Shown: in pieces, positions 10,551 to 22,683 of the stretch | Layout of the letters: every line of letters starts with the position of its first letter | Numbering within the stretch: the stretch's first letter is position 1 | DNA from: Salvelinus alpinus | Lineage: Eukaryota > Chordata > Actinopteri > Salmoniformes > Salmonidae | Length of the DNA: 64,000 nucleotides | Direction: 5' to 3' | NCBI RefSeq assembly: GCF_045679555.1 | Contig: NC_092122.1 | Coordinates: 14,685,506 to 14,749,505 of the forward strand | Notes under the pieces: generated by a model | The model's database searches: none | What the model was told of the DNA's origin: nothing | The model's input: only the letters and a program-made list of their open reading frames with translations | Position numbers and translations under genes: made by a program

Positions 10551-11660
10551 CTCTTATGTTCCACATACAGTGATATATCAAGCACATATATGGGTCATGC
10601 ACCAAAGATAGACCGTTGAAAAGGCTTGTTGCCAGATAAAGTAGCACTTCATTATTAGAATGTGAACACCAGACAATGTAATTGGGGTCACCTCACTTAT
10701 GCCATTACGTCATAACCACATCATCTTGACCGAAGTACATTCATCTAGAGTCTCGTTTTTTCCACTGTGACTTACAGAGCTTACCGGTGAGCACATCCAA
10801 GAGCAAAGCACATCATTACAATATATGAATTACACCTTTGCAAGACCACCAAAGCTGTGTATAATATGTTCATATACCCTGAAGATTTACGTCCTTCCTA
10901 CAACTATTTTAAATATGTTCACTTTGCTAATTGACACCTCAAATGTGTATCTCTGTCTTTGTACATCAATTTGCCCTTAAAATACATTTTAATAAATAAC
11001 AAAGAAACTATAAAGAAATACTTGACCACTGTTCCATTTACATGTTGCACTGTGTGAAAAAATAAATATCTTCCAGTTTGCCAGCCAAAGACTACCCTAC
11101 CATAGTAAATACTTTGAGCGCAAGCTTTCAACTGATCATCCTTGAGTGCTGACAGAAAACACCTGTCAAGGAAAGATGGGCCCTAAAAATACAACTTCCA
11201 ACAAGAACAATTCCTAACCACTGTCTCGTCTCCACTTCGGAATGTAATTAAAACATTCTTGCAATGGAAGACTCCAGCTTTCAGGGTCGAGTGGATTACA
11301 AAGTAATTGCTTTTTTAATGTTTACTTCTCGGGCACTGACGGCAACAATAGAATACATAGTGTTCAGCACTTAAATATCCGGCCCTTGAGTAAGGAGTGC
11401 AAAAGGACAAATGTGGTTTTAGTATGAGATAATTGACAGGGGGAGACAGGTGCTGTGCGTTGTCCACGGGTGTCCCCCATGAACCCTGAGCATTCCAATA
11501 AACCACTGTGCCGTGGAAGATTGCTTCTCTTAGTGAATATGTAGCCTTTTCCTCAGAAGGGGACAGCAAAATGGCAGAGTACAGGCCTTGGACTAAGGGC
11601 TAGGATTTGGGGACAGAGAACGGAAGGATTTTGAAAGTGTCCCTGCACTCCACAGCCTAA
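10551..11660. other. Gene-free stretch
   Basis: AT-rich sequence between two tandem arrays. No exon, RNA gene or recognised repeat could be supported. Confidence 0.4.
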
Positions 11661-12500
11661 GACTCACCCCTGAAGATTGCCAGCCAGTACCCACAACTAA
11701 GACTCACCCCTGAAGATTGCCAGCCAGTACCCACAACTAAGACTCACTCCTGAAGATTGCCAGCCAGTACCCACAACTAAGACTCACTCCTGAAGATTGC
11801 CAGCCAGTACCCACAACTAAGACTCACTCCTGAAGATTGCCAGCCAGTACCCACAACTAAGACTCACCCCTGAAGATTGCCAGCCAGTACCCACAACTAA
11901 GACTCACTCCTGAAGATTGCCAGCCAGTACCCACAACTAAGACTCACTCCTGAAGATTGCCAGCCAGTACCCACAACTAAGACTCACTCCTGAAGATTGC
12001 CAGCCAGTACCCACAACTAAGACTCACTCCTGAAGATTGCCAGCCAGTACCCACAACTAAGACTCACCCCTGAAGATTGCCAGCCAGTACCCACAACTAA
12101 GACTCACCCCTGAAGATTGCCAGCCAGTACCCACAACTAAGACTCACCCCTGAAGATTGCCAGCCAGTACCCACAACTAAGACTCACTCCTGAAGATTGC
12201 CAGCCAGTACCCACAACTAAGACTCACTCCTGAAGATTGCCAGCCAGTACCCACAACTAAGACTCACCCCTGAAGATTGCCAGCCAGTACCCACAACTAA
12301 GACTCACTCCTGAAGATTGCCAGCCAGTACCCACAACTAAGACTCACCCCTGAAGATTGCCAGCCAGTACCCACAACTAAGACTCACTCCTGAAGATTGC
12401 CAGCCAGTACCCACAACTAAGACTCACTCCTGAAGATTGCCAGCCAGTACCCACAACTAAGACTCACTCCTGAAGATTGCCAGCCAGTACCCACAACTAA
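11661..12500. repeat. 40-bp minisatellite, 21 units
   Basis: Twenty-one head-to-tail units of exactly 40 bases, beginning GACTCACYCCTGAAGATTGC and ending ...CCACAACTAA. By eye the units differ only at base 8, which is C or T. In order the states are C C T T T C T T T T C C C T T C T C T T T. There is no length variation inside the array. Confidence 0.98.
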
Positions 12501-13782
12501 GATCACAGTATTATTAAGGCCAGTACGGAGCCTCATATTAAAATAGTAATAGCATCAGAACAAGCATCCTGTGCAACACAGATGTCAGTTTAAATGGGTT
12601 GAGAGAACATTTCAACCGTTTGTGGACTAAAGCCCTTCAATTTCTAGGGGAACGCCCCCAGTCCTCCATACCTAACTATTTGCCAATTGACAAATTTCAA
12701 TGAACAAAAGAGGAACCCTCCATCCCAAAGAAAAAATGTACCAAACGTCAACCCTGCTGATTGGTCAATTATGAGTAGCAGGTGGTGGTCTGATTTAAAA
12801 TGAAGCCTTTTGGTCACTGATGGCAAGGGACAACTGTGTCTATCAATAGGAGCAAGGAGAGGCACAATTGACCAGGACTAGGCTGTAAATAGCCATACTG
12901 CCTCCCCACTCTTCAGTATAAAGACTAGTGAAATGTGTCTTTTAATTTACAGTATTGTTAGTTATGTGTTACAGTATTGTTCCTATTAAAATTAGAAGCT
13001 TACCTGTCTTTAAAACAGATTATTATCATCTCTTTTGTATGGCATTCCAGAGTAGTACTTTGTCAGCCTCTAATTAAATTATATTATAAATAGATCCCAT
13101 TTACGATTGTTGCATAGATCTGTCAGACCTAGTATACTATATTGTATATTATATACTACACCTCCAACAGGTCGACACAAAAAATACTTTGCACTAGAAA
13201 TGAAGGAAATGGTGCCCTCAAATGATCAAACCATGTAGCTATTTTATACCAAAGTAATTGCTAAATTCCAACACAGTACTGTATAACATAATAGGCCTAC
13301 ACGAATACAGTGATATTTAAACTAGCTTGAGGAATTTTTATTATTCAAATGATTAATGCTGTATCCTCTTATGCCTAATACAATCTCAGATGTCAAGGTA
13401 CAGTTTTACCATTGCAAAATGTCTGAAATGTTTTACATAAACAGTCAAGACCATAACAAAAACGTATCAATTCCCATAGAAATCATCTTCACACTTGTGT
13501 ATTGTAGTGTGCTGTGGACTTCTAAACAGTTTAGATGCTAGCTAGAACATGTAAACATAAAAAAGAGCACCAAAACAAAACATGGCCCTGTTTTTAACAT
13601 CGAGAAACCCCTCATGTTACCCAATCTACACAATCCTTATCAAACCGCACCTTTCTGTTTCTCAACATCAACGGACTCACAAGCTGAAGAATCCTGCAGT
13701 TCTTTACGGCTTACCTTTACTGGATTTTGGATGGCCTCTCCACTACAAAAAAAACAGTGCCATGTCTCTGCAAAGAACACAT
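12501..13782. other. Gene-free stretch
   Basis: Between the 40-bp array and the old Tc1-like element. The sequence is AT-rich with short unrelated open frames. Nothing recognisable was found. Confidence 0.4.
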
Positions 13783-13866
13783 AGTGCCTTCAGAAAGTAT
13801 TCATACCCCTTGACTTATTCAAAATTATTTTGTGTTACAGCCTGATTTCAAAATTTATGAAATATA

Positions 13867-15474
13867 CAGTGGGGAGAACAAGTATTTGATACACTGCCGA
13901 TTTTGCAGGTTTTCCTACTTACAAAGCATGTAGAGGTCTGTAATTTTTTATCATAGGTACACTTCAACTGTGAGAGACGGAATCTAAAACAAAAATCCAG
14001 AAAATCACATTGTATGATTTTTAAGTAATTAATTTGCATTTTATTGCATGACATAAGTATTTGATCACCTACCAACCAGTAAGAATTCCGGCTCTCGCAG
14101 ACCTGTTAGTTTTTCTTTAAGAAGCCCTCCTGTTCTCCACTCATTACCTGTATTAACTGCACCTGTTTGAACTCGTTACCTGTATAAAAGACACCTGTCC
14201 ACACACTCAATCAAACAGACTCCAACCTCTCCACAATGGCCAAGACCAGAGAGCTGTGTAAGGACATCAGGGATAAAATTGTATACCTGCACAAGGCTGG
14301 GATGGGCTACAGGACAATAGGCAAGCAGCTTGGTGAGAAGGCAACAACTGTTGGCGCAATTATTAGAAAATGGAAGAAGTTCAAGATGACGGTCAATCAC
14401 CCTCGGTCTGGGGCTCCATGCAAGATCTCACCTTGTGGGGCATCAATGATCATGAGGAAGGTGAGGGATCAGCCCAGAACTACACGGCAGGACCTGGTCA
14501 ATGACCTGAAGAGAGCTGGGACCACAGTCTCAAAGAAAACCATTAGTAACACACTACGCCGTCATGGATTAAAATCCTGCAGCGCACGCAAGGTCCCCCT
14601 GCTCAAGCCAGCGCATGTCCAGGCCCGTTTGAAGTTTGCCAATGACCATCTGGATGATCCAGAGGAGGAATGGAAGAAGGTCATGTGGTCTGATGAGACA
14701 AAAATAGAGCTTTTTGGTCTAAACTCCACTCGCCGTGTTTGGAGGAAGAAGAAGGATGAGTACAACCCCAAGAACACCATCCCAACCGTGAAGCATGGAG
14801 GTGGAAACATCATTCTTTGGGGATGCTTTTCTGCAAAGGGAACAGGACGACTGCACCGTATTGAGGGGAGGATGGATGGGGCCATGTATCGCGAGATCTT
14901 GGCCAACAACCTCCTTCCCTCAGTAAGAGCATTGATGATGGGTCGTGGCTGGGTCTTCCAGCATGACAACGACCCGAAACACACAGCCATGGCAACTAAG
15001 GAGTGGCTCCGTAAGAAGTATCTCAAGGTCCTGGAGTGGCCTAGCCAGTCTCCAGACCTGAACCCAATAGAACATCTTTGGAGGGAGCTGAAAGTCCGTA
15101 TTGCCCAGCGACAGCCCCGAAACCTGAAGGATCTGGAGAAGGTCTGTATGGAGGAGTGGGCCAAAATCACTGCTGCAGTGTGTGCAAACATGGTCAAGAA
15201 CTACAGGAAACGTATGATCTCTGTAATTGCAAACAAAGGTTTCTGTACCAAATATTAAGTTCTGCTTTTCTGATGTATCAAATACTTATGTCATGCAAAA
15301 AAATGCAAATTAATTACTTAAAAATCATACAATGTGATTTTCTGGATTTTTGTTTTAGATTCCGTCTCTCACAGTTGAAGTGTACCTATGATAAAAATTA
15401 CAGACCTCTACATGCTTTGTAAGTTGGAAAACCTGCAAAATCGGCAGTGTATCAAATACTTGTTCTCCCCACTG
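13867..15474 (+). mobile_element. Complete Tc1-like transposon, 1608 bp, TA target sites
   Basis: Inverted repeats of about 200 bases begin CAGTGGGGAGAACAAGTATT and end in the complement. Both ends abut TA (13865-13866 and 15475-15476), the Tc1/mariner target duplication. The two repeats match closely by eye. The transposase frame between them is open from start to stop. It inserted into an older Tc1-like element. Everything a mobile copy needs appears to be present in sequence, but activity is unproven. Confidence 0.95.
14236..15258 (+). CDS. Tc1-like transposase, full length (340 aa)
   Basis: This enzyme would bind the element's inverted repeats, cut the element out and paste it at TA. The start [20 protein letters not shown] matches the family start, and 340 residues is the usual length. 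Residues 1-110 form the paired-like DNA-binding region (two helix-turn-helix parts) with a GRPR-type stretch changed to HPRSGAP (55-61). The catalytic core shows [11 protein letters not shown] (D153), HDNDPKHT (D244) and [11 protein letters not shown] (E279), a DD34E triad at the same residue numbers as Sleeping Beauty transposase. The glycine-rich [11 protein letters not shown] (187-197) is also kept. A KKK cluster at 171-173 might act in nuclear import. No frameshift or stop interrupts the frame. The coding sequence is flanked by about 370 bases on the left and 216 on the right, which hold the repeats. Confidence 0.95.
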   Translation: MAKTRELCKDIRDKIVYLHKAGMGYRTIGKQLGEKATTVGAIIRKWKKFKMTVNHPRSGAPCKISPCGASMIMRKVRDQPRTTRQDLVNDLKRAGTTVSKKTISNTLRRHGLKSCSARKVPLLKPAHVQARLKFANDHLDDPEEEWKKVMWSDETKIELFGLNSTRRVWRKKKDEYNPKNTIPTVKHGGGNIILWGCFSAKGTGRLHRIEGRMDGAMYREILANNLLPSVRALMMGRGWVFQHDNDPKHTAMATKEWLRKKYLKVLEWPSQSPDLNPIEHLWRELKVRIAQRQPRNLKDLEKVCMEEWAKITAAVCANMVKNYRKRMISVIANKGFCTKY

Positions 15475-16531
15475 TATATATTTTTATCACCCATCTACAC
15501 ACAATACCCCATTATGACAGTGAAAACATATTTTTTGAAGTTTTTGCAAATGTATTGAAAATGAAATACAGAAATATCTCATTTATGTAAGTATTCACAC
15601 CCCTGAGTCTTTCTGGGTTCATTTGCCCATAATTATTTTCCAAATTCTTCAAGATCTGTTAAATTGGCTGCTGTTGATGACTGCTAGACAACCATTTTCA
15701 GGTCTTGCCTGAGATTTTCAAGTAGATTTAAGTCAAAACTAACTCGGCTACTCGGGAACATTCACTGTCTTCTTGATAATCAACTCCAGTGTAGATTTGT
15801 GTTTTAGGTTATTGTCCTGCTGAAAGGTGAATTCATCTCCCAGTGTCTGGTGGAAAGCAGACTGAACCAGGTTTTCCTTTAGGATAGAGTCTGTGCTTAG
15901 CTCTATTCTGTTTCTTTTTTATCCTGAAAAACTCCCCAGTCCTTAACAATTACAAGCATTCTCATAACATGATGCAGCCACCAATATGCTTTAAAATATG
16001 GAGAGTGATACTCAGTAATGTGTTGTATTGGATTTGCCCAAAACATAACACTTTGTATTCAGGACAAACATGTAATTCCATTGCACATTTTTTGCAGTAC
16101 TACTTTAGTGCCTTGTTGCAAACAGGATGCATGTTTTGGAATATTTGTATTATGTACAGGATTTCTTCTTTTCACTCCGTCAATTAGGTTAGTGTTGTGG
16201 ATTAACTACAATGTTGTTATCCATCCTCAACTTTCTCCTATCACAGCCATTAAACTCTGTAACTGTTTTAAAGTCACCATTGGCCTCATTGTGAAATCCA
16301 GGAGCGGTGTCCTTCCTCTACGGCGACTGAGTTAGGAAGCACGCCTGTACCTTTGTAGCGACTGGGTGTATTGATACACCATCCAAAGTGTAATTAATAA
16401 CCAGCTCAAAGGGATATTCAATTTCTGCTTTTTTTCTTTTTTTTAATCTAAATTTAATCAATTTTGAATTCAGGCTGTAACAACAAAATGTGGAACAAGT
16501 CAAGAGGTGTGAATACTTTCTGAAGGCACTG

Positions 16532-16619
16532 TAAATTTAATTTTAGATACAGCAGCAGAACATAATGATACTTGTCAATAAAGGTGTGTGTACACTGTTT
16601 GTCCTGAAGTTGTACAATG
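16532..16619. other. Spacer beyond the nectin-like gene
   Basis: Short sequence between the old Tc1-like element and the presumed last exon of the nectin-like gene. No clear poly(A) signal on the minus strand was identified. Confidence 0.3.
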
Positions 16620-18699
16620 CTACCTCTCTCTCAGGGGTCCTCTGGAAAATAACGTCCAGAGAGATACAGTTCCAATGCAGAGGAGGATGGGGAGGAAAAC
16701 CCACAAGGCTACTGGTGCAATGGAGTGCTAATCAACTGCAAATAGGAAAAACAGAACCTTTACTTTCCAACAATCTAACCTTTCTTAAATATTATAAGTA
16801 ACAATACTGGAACATCATTTTGTGTTGAAAACAGAGCTGGAAATATACACTGAGTGTACAAAACATTAGGAACACCTGCTCTTTTCATGACGGACTAACT
16901 AGGTGAAAGCTATGATCCCTTATTGATGTCACTTCTTAAATCCACTTAAATCAGTATATATGAAGGGGAGGAGACAGGTTAAAGATGGATTTTTAAGCCT
17001 TGAGATAATTGGGACATGGATTGTGTATGTGTGCCATTCAGAGGGTGAATCTGCAAGACAAAATATGTAAGTGCCTTTAAAACTGGATACAGTAGTAGGT
17101 GCCAGGCGCACCGGTTTGAGTGTGTCAAGATCTGCAACGCTGCTGGGTTTTTCATGCTCAACAGTTTCCCATGTGCGCTAAGAATGGTCCACCACCCAAA
17201 GGACATCCAGCCAACTTGACACAACTTTGGGAAGCATTGGAGTCAACATGGGCCAGCATCCGTGTGGAACGCTTTCGACACCTTGTAGAGTCCATGCCCA
17301 GACAAATTGAGTCTGTTCTGAGGGCAAAAGGGGGTGCAACTCAATACTAGGGAGGTGTTCCTAATGTTTTGTACAGGCAGTGTACGTTCAAGTTCTGCAG
17401 AATGTATGCTTCAAATAAATAAATTAAATGTCAAGACGGCTAAGTTACATACGTCATTACCTTTATGCACATACAGGAAACCAGATGCTGCTCCGTATGG
17501 GTTGGACACCTCACAGCTGTACAGACCACTGAAGTCAGAGCCCACTTTCACTAACTCCAACAAGCCCCCAGTCTCACTGAGATTTGATATATTCAGTCTA
17601 AGACACATAGCAAAACATAGATGTAGACACTGATCCTTAGAAAATGGGTTGGGGGAAATGAAATACTGTGAACAACTGACCTCTTCCATGTGAACTCTGT
17701 TGGAGGGGGGTTGGCGTCTACTAAACACTGAAACGCTGGTGCCTGGGGTGCGCTCTCATGAAGGATGATTTTGACCGAATTTGGAAGGTCTGTAGAATAG
17801 GCAAAAAGTTGTTACTGTTGTGTCTAATATGGAGTAGAAACACTGCGGCTGTTGTCATTCAGAATACTCACAGTGTACATCTAGCTCGTAGGGAACAGCC
17901 TTCTGCTGGCTCAGAGTGGTGTGGTTCACCAGGCACTGAACCTCCTGTTGGTGCATGACTCTGGAGGGCTCTCCCTTCAGGTGGACCCTCACCGTGGCGG
18001 TGTCGTCTGGGATCAGTGTAGTGTTGGTTGAGGTTGTCAGACTCAGTGGTTGTCTTGCACTGGCCGTGCTCCACTGTACCTCAGCGGGGGGCTTGGCGGT
18101 AGCCGCTGTGCATGTGGCCAAGATGCTCTCCTTCCCCTCAGAAACCACGGGAAGAGTCTCCACAGCAACTGAAATCACAGGAGGAACTATTGGGAAGAAA
18201 ACACAATAAACACATTGACCTAATATGAATGTATGTCTTTATATAGTTTAAAAACGAACCCTTGGATAGCAGGTAAAGGAACACCCTTAACAAAATTGTA
18301 TGAAACGATTCATTCCATTGGGGAAATACATCATAAATAACCTCTTACTTTGGACATTGAGGTGGATCTCTGCCTTGTATGGCCCACTGGGGAACACAGT
18401 GAAGATGCGGGTGTAGACGCCCTCATCAGTCAGGGACACATACCCCAGTCGGACAGAGCCCACCAGTGCTGTGGTGTTCCCAATGAAGCCCACCCTGTCC
18501 CCCCGCCCTTTGACATGTGATGGACCATAGCTAGGAGTGATGAGGATGAGGAAGAAGTTGTAGTTGGCAAGGTAACCCCTGGTACTCTTCTGCCATGAGA
18601 TCTGGATGAGCTCGTCTGTCTCTATGAGCTCACAGGTCAAGTCTGCGTGTTGTCCCCGAGTCACTGTTGGGCGGCCATTGTAAGATATGACTCTGATAC
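16620..18699 (-). pseudogene. Nectin/PVR-like immunoglobulin receptor, partial and probably decayed
   Basis: Nectins and PVR-like proteins are cell-surface adhesion and immune ligands with one V and two C-type Ig domains. Minus-strand exons with GT-AG borders and matching phases: 18699-18349 (V; LTCELIETDELIQISWQKS), 18186-17872 (C; ILATCTAATAKPPAEVQWS ... QEVQCLVNH), 17789-17681 and 17597-17461 (third domain; FQCLVDANPPP, then DFSGLYSCEVSNPYG), and a likely membrane exon 16735-16620 (APVALWVFLPILLCIGTVSL, then a short tail). Two oddities: the second V-domain cysteine is Arg (CGC at 18407-18409, in DEGVYTRIF), and joining exon 4 to the CAG acceptor at 16736 gives VD and then TAG (16728-16730) in the membrane frame. 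Either it is a pseudogene or it makes a soluble three-domain form. The signal-peptide exon was not found. A deleted DNA transposon occupies the last intron. Confidence 0.7.
16848..17382. mobile_element. Deleted Tc1-family element (MITE-like), copy A
   Basis: Inverted ends CACTGAGTGTACAAAACATT and its imperfect complement, each next to TA. About 535 bases with no transposase frame. It lies in the last intron of the nectin-like gene. A related copy in the opposite orientation is at 43886-44436. Confidence 0.8.
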
Positions 18700-20437
18700 C
18701 TAAAGGAATATTAGCAAGATGCATAAGAAAGCAAATTCTCAGACTCTTCTTGATATTGTGGAGAACAAATGTTATGGGTTTGCTTTGCATCGCTCCTACA
18801 CTCACCAACTCGTCCGAGTCAGCATGAGAAATATGTTTTATTCTTCATTGGTAGGCTATCTCGTGTATGACAACTTCAAGTGAACGTTCTAATCTGGGGG
18901 GGTTTAGGCCTATGCATAAGCAAAATTAGAATGAAACGAGCCTGAGATGTAGACCAAGCTGCAAGATTACAACACCAGTAACCTAAACATGGGCCCAGGA
19001 GCGGAATGGAACAAGAAACCACACCTACGCATTCTTTTCCTTGAGGCCCCCATTATTAGCTAGATACTGAGAATGATAACATGCAGACTAATGATTCAAT
19101 GTTAAACTGATTACGGCAATAGGCCGAGTTAATCATTACTCTGATTATCTTGATTCAGCATTGGGTCATAATCGAAGTTAGCACACGCCTAGATTTCTGA
19201 GCAATCGTTCTAATTATTAGGACATGTAAACACCTTAAATCGGAGTTCTAGCAGTGTATTGGATCTGCGCATGTGCTAGCACCAGCTAACCTCTTTTGCG
19301 CGAGTGAAGTCAGTTCTGAAAAACTGAAAAGTATTGAAAGAGATTTGCGTCAGTTCAAATCTGGCATCAGGACAAAATGTGATTCATAGTCACCGAATAT
19401 ATTTTAAGTATTTTAATTAAACTCAAACGATAAATGGTAAATGCAATTTTCGTATATACGGGTTCACTGTATCTCCGCGCAGGGTAGATCAGAGAACTGT
19501 GGAATGTACTCAAATAGTAGTTTTTATACTATGACAATTTTATTCTCAACTTGTCCAGTTGGCCTATCATAGTAGAGGTTTAGCATGGTTAATACTCTTG
19601 CTCCTCCTTTGTGGGCCCCCGAACTTGTCCAAGCCCCTTGGCGTTTTCCTTGTCCACATCTGGTTGTTGGGTAGAGCAGCTCCGTCCTGTGTCCCCCTCG
19701 ATTCTTCACTCAAACAATTCTTAATATGGTACTGAACAGTCTCTTCACCACCCTGGTTGGCCCAGAGTGATGCACCCCTCCCCTCTCCAGACTGTCCACA
19801 GCTTTTATGGCCTGTGGTGGTCAGTCCTTACACACCTACACACACACCCTCCTCTGTATTGTGTGTGTGTGTGTAACAAAACAATATTCATTTTCAACCT
19901 ATATGCTACCCGGCTATAGTGCATAAACATAAATCCTAACAATATGCGTCTTTTTTCAGCATTTATCAAAGTCCCATCAGGTAGCCTGATTTCAGATGTG
20001 TCCATGTAAACAGGATTATTATGGAAATCGTTCTTCTTGCAAAGCATGTAAACATTTTAATCGAACTAATATATTAATCTGCACACAAAAACAAGTTCGA
20101 ACTTGCCCAAAATTCCAAATGGCCAATCTCTCCATTATGTCTACTGGGAGAAGATTTAATAAAGTTCTGGAACTTCCGCTCACCATTGCTGTTAGCCTAT
20201 ATTTTGCTTTCGGTCAAAGCCGTGGCTATTGGTCTACTACAGGGTTCCCCAACTGGCGGTGGTTTTATTTGGCCCCCAAGTTTTTTTTTGTAAACAAGTT
20301 GCAAGTTTGAAATTATTAGGTTTTAGCAAAATATGATATCTGTTTGGGATGCTTGCGGTCAATTTGCAGTCTACAAATGATTAGTAATTATGTTCTGGAC
20401 CATCCACTCAAGAAAAAATTGTCTGTGAATGAATCTA
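18700..20437. other. Flank upstream of the nectin-like exons
   Basis: The missing leader exon and promoter of the minus-strand nectin-like gene should lie here or further right, but I could not identify them. A short (GT)n run lies near 19858-19873. No other exon is supported. Confidence 0.35.
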
Positions 20438-21079
20438 CACTGAACAAAAATACAAAAGCAATATGCTACAATTTTAAAGAATTTAATGAGTAACAGTTCA
20501 TATAAGGAAATCAGTCATTTGAAATAAATTCATTAGGCACTAATCTATGGATTTCACATGACTGGGAATACAGATATGCATCTGTTGGTCACAGATACCT
20601 TTAAAAAAGTAGGGCGTGGATCAGAAAACCAGTCAGTATTTGGTGACCACCGTTTGCATCATGCAGCGTTTGCCCACTGATGTCGGTTATGACGCCGAAC
20701 TGCAGTCAGCTCAAGACCCTGGTGTGAATTCCTGCAGTCGTGCCAATTGCACATTCCCTCAAAACTTGAGACATCTTTGGCATAGTGTTGTGTGACAGAA
20801 CTGCGCATTTTAGAGTGGCCTTTTATTGTCCCCAGCACAAGGCGTACCTGTGTAATGATCATGCTGTTTAATCAGCTTCTTGATATGCCACACCTGTCAG
20901 GTGGATGGATTATTTTGGAAAAGGAGAAATGCTCACTAACAAGGATGTAAACAAATTTGTCAACAACATCTGAGAAAAATCTGCTTTTTGTGCGTATGAA
21001 CAATTTATGGGATATTTTATTTCAACTCATGAAACATGGGACCAACACTTTACATGTTGCATTTATATTTTTGTTCAGT
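20438..21079. mobile_element. Deleted Tc1-family element with CACTGAACAAAAATA ends, copy A
   Basis: Inverted ends CACTGAACAAAAATACAAA and TTTATATTTTTGTTCAGT flanked by TA. The 640-base interior keeps only a scrap of antisense coding similarity. It shares an internal segment with the element at 32041-32630, which is in the opposite orientation. Confidence 0.8.
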
Positions 21080-21356
21080 ATAGTTGATGATCCCTGTGCT
21101 AAAGTGTAATTCTGATCCTGGCTGATATCTAGATTTGTATTTGATTGATAAAATATTTAAAAACTCTTCCTAAATAAATTAACAGAAATTATTAAATTAA
21201 TTTCCATGACTTCTATCATTTTGCAAAACTTTTCCAGGCCTGGAAAAAAACATTTCAAAATGCCATTACTTTTCCAGGAATTTCATGACTGTACGAACCC
21301 TGATAGATAATTTGTTGTATTACTTGTGAGGCACAGTTGAATGAGCATAATATATA

Positions 21357-22683
21357 CAGTACCAGTCAAAAGTTTGGACACACCTACTCATTCAAGGATT
21401 TTCCTTTATTTTTTCTATTTTATACATTGTAGAATAATAGTGAAGACATCAAAACTATGAAATAACACATATGGAATCATGTAGTAACCAAAAAAGTGTT
21501 AAACAAATCAAAACATATTTTATATTTGAGATTCTTCAAAGTACCAAGCCTTTGCCTTGATTATAGCTTTGCACACGTTTGGCATTCTCTCAACCAGCTT
21601 AATGAGGTCGTCACCTGGAATGCATTTAAATTAACAGGTGTGCCTTGTTAAAAGATACATTTGTGTTATTTCTTTCCTTCTTAATGCGTGTGAGCCAATC
21701 AGTTGTGCTATGACAAGTTATGAGTGGTAAACAGAAGAGAAACAGAGGATAAGTTCATTAGAGTTAACTGCACCTCAGATTGCAGCCCAAATAAATTCTT
21801 CACAGATTAACAGACACATCTCAACATCAACTGTTCAGAGGAGACTGCGTGAATCAGGCCTTCATGGTCGAATTGCTGCAAAGAAACCGCTACCAAAGTA
21901 CATCAATAAGAAGAAGAGACTTGCTTGGGCCAAGAAACACGAGCAATGGACATTAGACCAGTGGAAATCTGTCCTTTGGTCTGACGAGTCCAAATTTGAG
22001 ATTTTTGGTTCCAACCGCTGTGTCTTTGTGAGACGCAGAGTAGGTGAACGGATGATCTCTGTATGTGTGGTTCCCACCGTGAAGCATGGAGGAGATGGTG
22101 TGGGGGGTGCTTTGCTGGTGACACTGTCAGTGATTTATTTAGAATTCAAGGCACACAGCATTCTGCAGCGATATGCCATCCCATCTGGTATGCGCTTAGT
22201 GGGACTATCATTTGTTTTTCAACAGGACAATGACCCAAGACACCTCCAGGCTGTGTAAGGGCTATTTGACCAAGAAGGAGAGTGATGGAGTGCTGCATCA
22301 GATGACCTGGCCTCCACAATCACCTGACCTCAACCCAATTGAGATGCTTTGGGATGAGTTGGACCGCAGAGTGAAGGAAAAGCAGCCAACAAGTTCTCAG
22401 CATATGTGGGAACTCCTTCAAGACTGTTGAAAAAGCATTCCAGGTGAAGCTGGTTGAGATAATGCCAAGAGTGTGCAAAGCTGTCATCAAGGCAAAGGGA
22501 GGCTACTTTGAAGAATATAAAATATTTTTTAATTTGTTAAACACTTTTTTGGTTACTACATGATTCCATATGTGTTATTTCATAGTTTTGATGTCTTCAC
22601 TATTATTCTACAATGTAGAAAATTGTACAAATAAAGAAAAACCCTTGAATGAGTAAGTGTGTTCAAACTTTTGACTGGTACTC
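21357..22683 (+). mobile_element. Tc1-like element with broken transposase
   Basis: Ends CAGTACCAGTCAAAAGTTTG and its complement, with TA at the left. Plus-strand coding remnants include a segment reading SVLWSDESKFEIFGSNRCVF near 21970-22025, VPTVKHGGDG near 22072 and QQDNDPRHLQAV near 22221, then [17 protein letters not shown] near 22321. These are the catalytic blocks of a Tc1 transposase, but they lie in different frames, and the N-terminal region is largely missing. It is an inactive copy. Confidence 0.88.

Larger units (their letters stand above)
13783..16531 (-). mobile_element. Old Tc1-like element, split by a younger insertion
   Basis: The ends are matching inverted repeats: AGTGCCTTCAGAAAGTATTC at the left and its complement at 16510-16531, followed by TA. 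Interior parts (13783-13866 and 15475-16531) resemble a common salmonid Tc1-family element; the transposase lies antisense and is too decayed to give a useful frame. The element at 13867-15474 sits inside it, so this one is older. Confidence 0.8.

Noticed and set aside
11661-12500. Possible coding repeat or CRISPR-like array in the 40-base units
   Set aside because: Units join directly without spacers, and 40 is not a multiple of three, so frames do not persist.
14562-15197. 211-codon frame antisense to the intact transposase
   Set aside because: It is the shadow of the transposase coding strand; the sense frame has all catalytic motifs.
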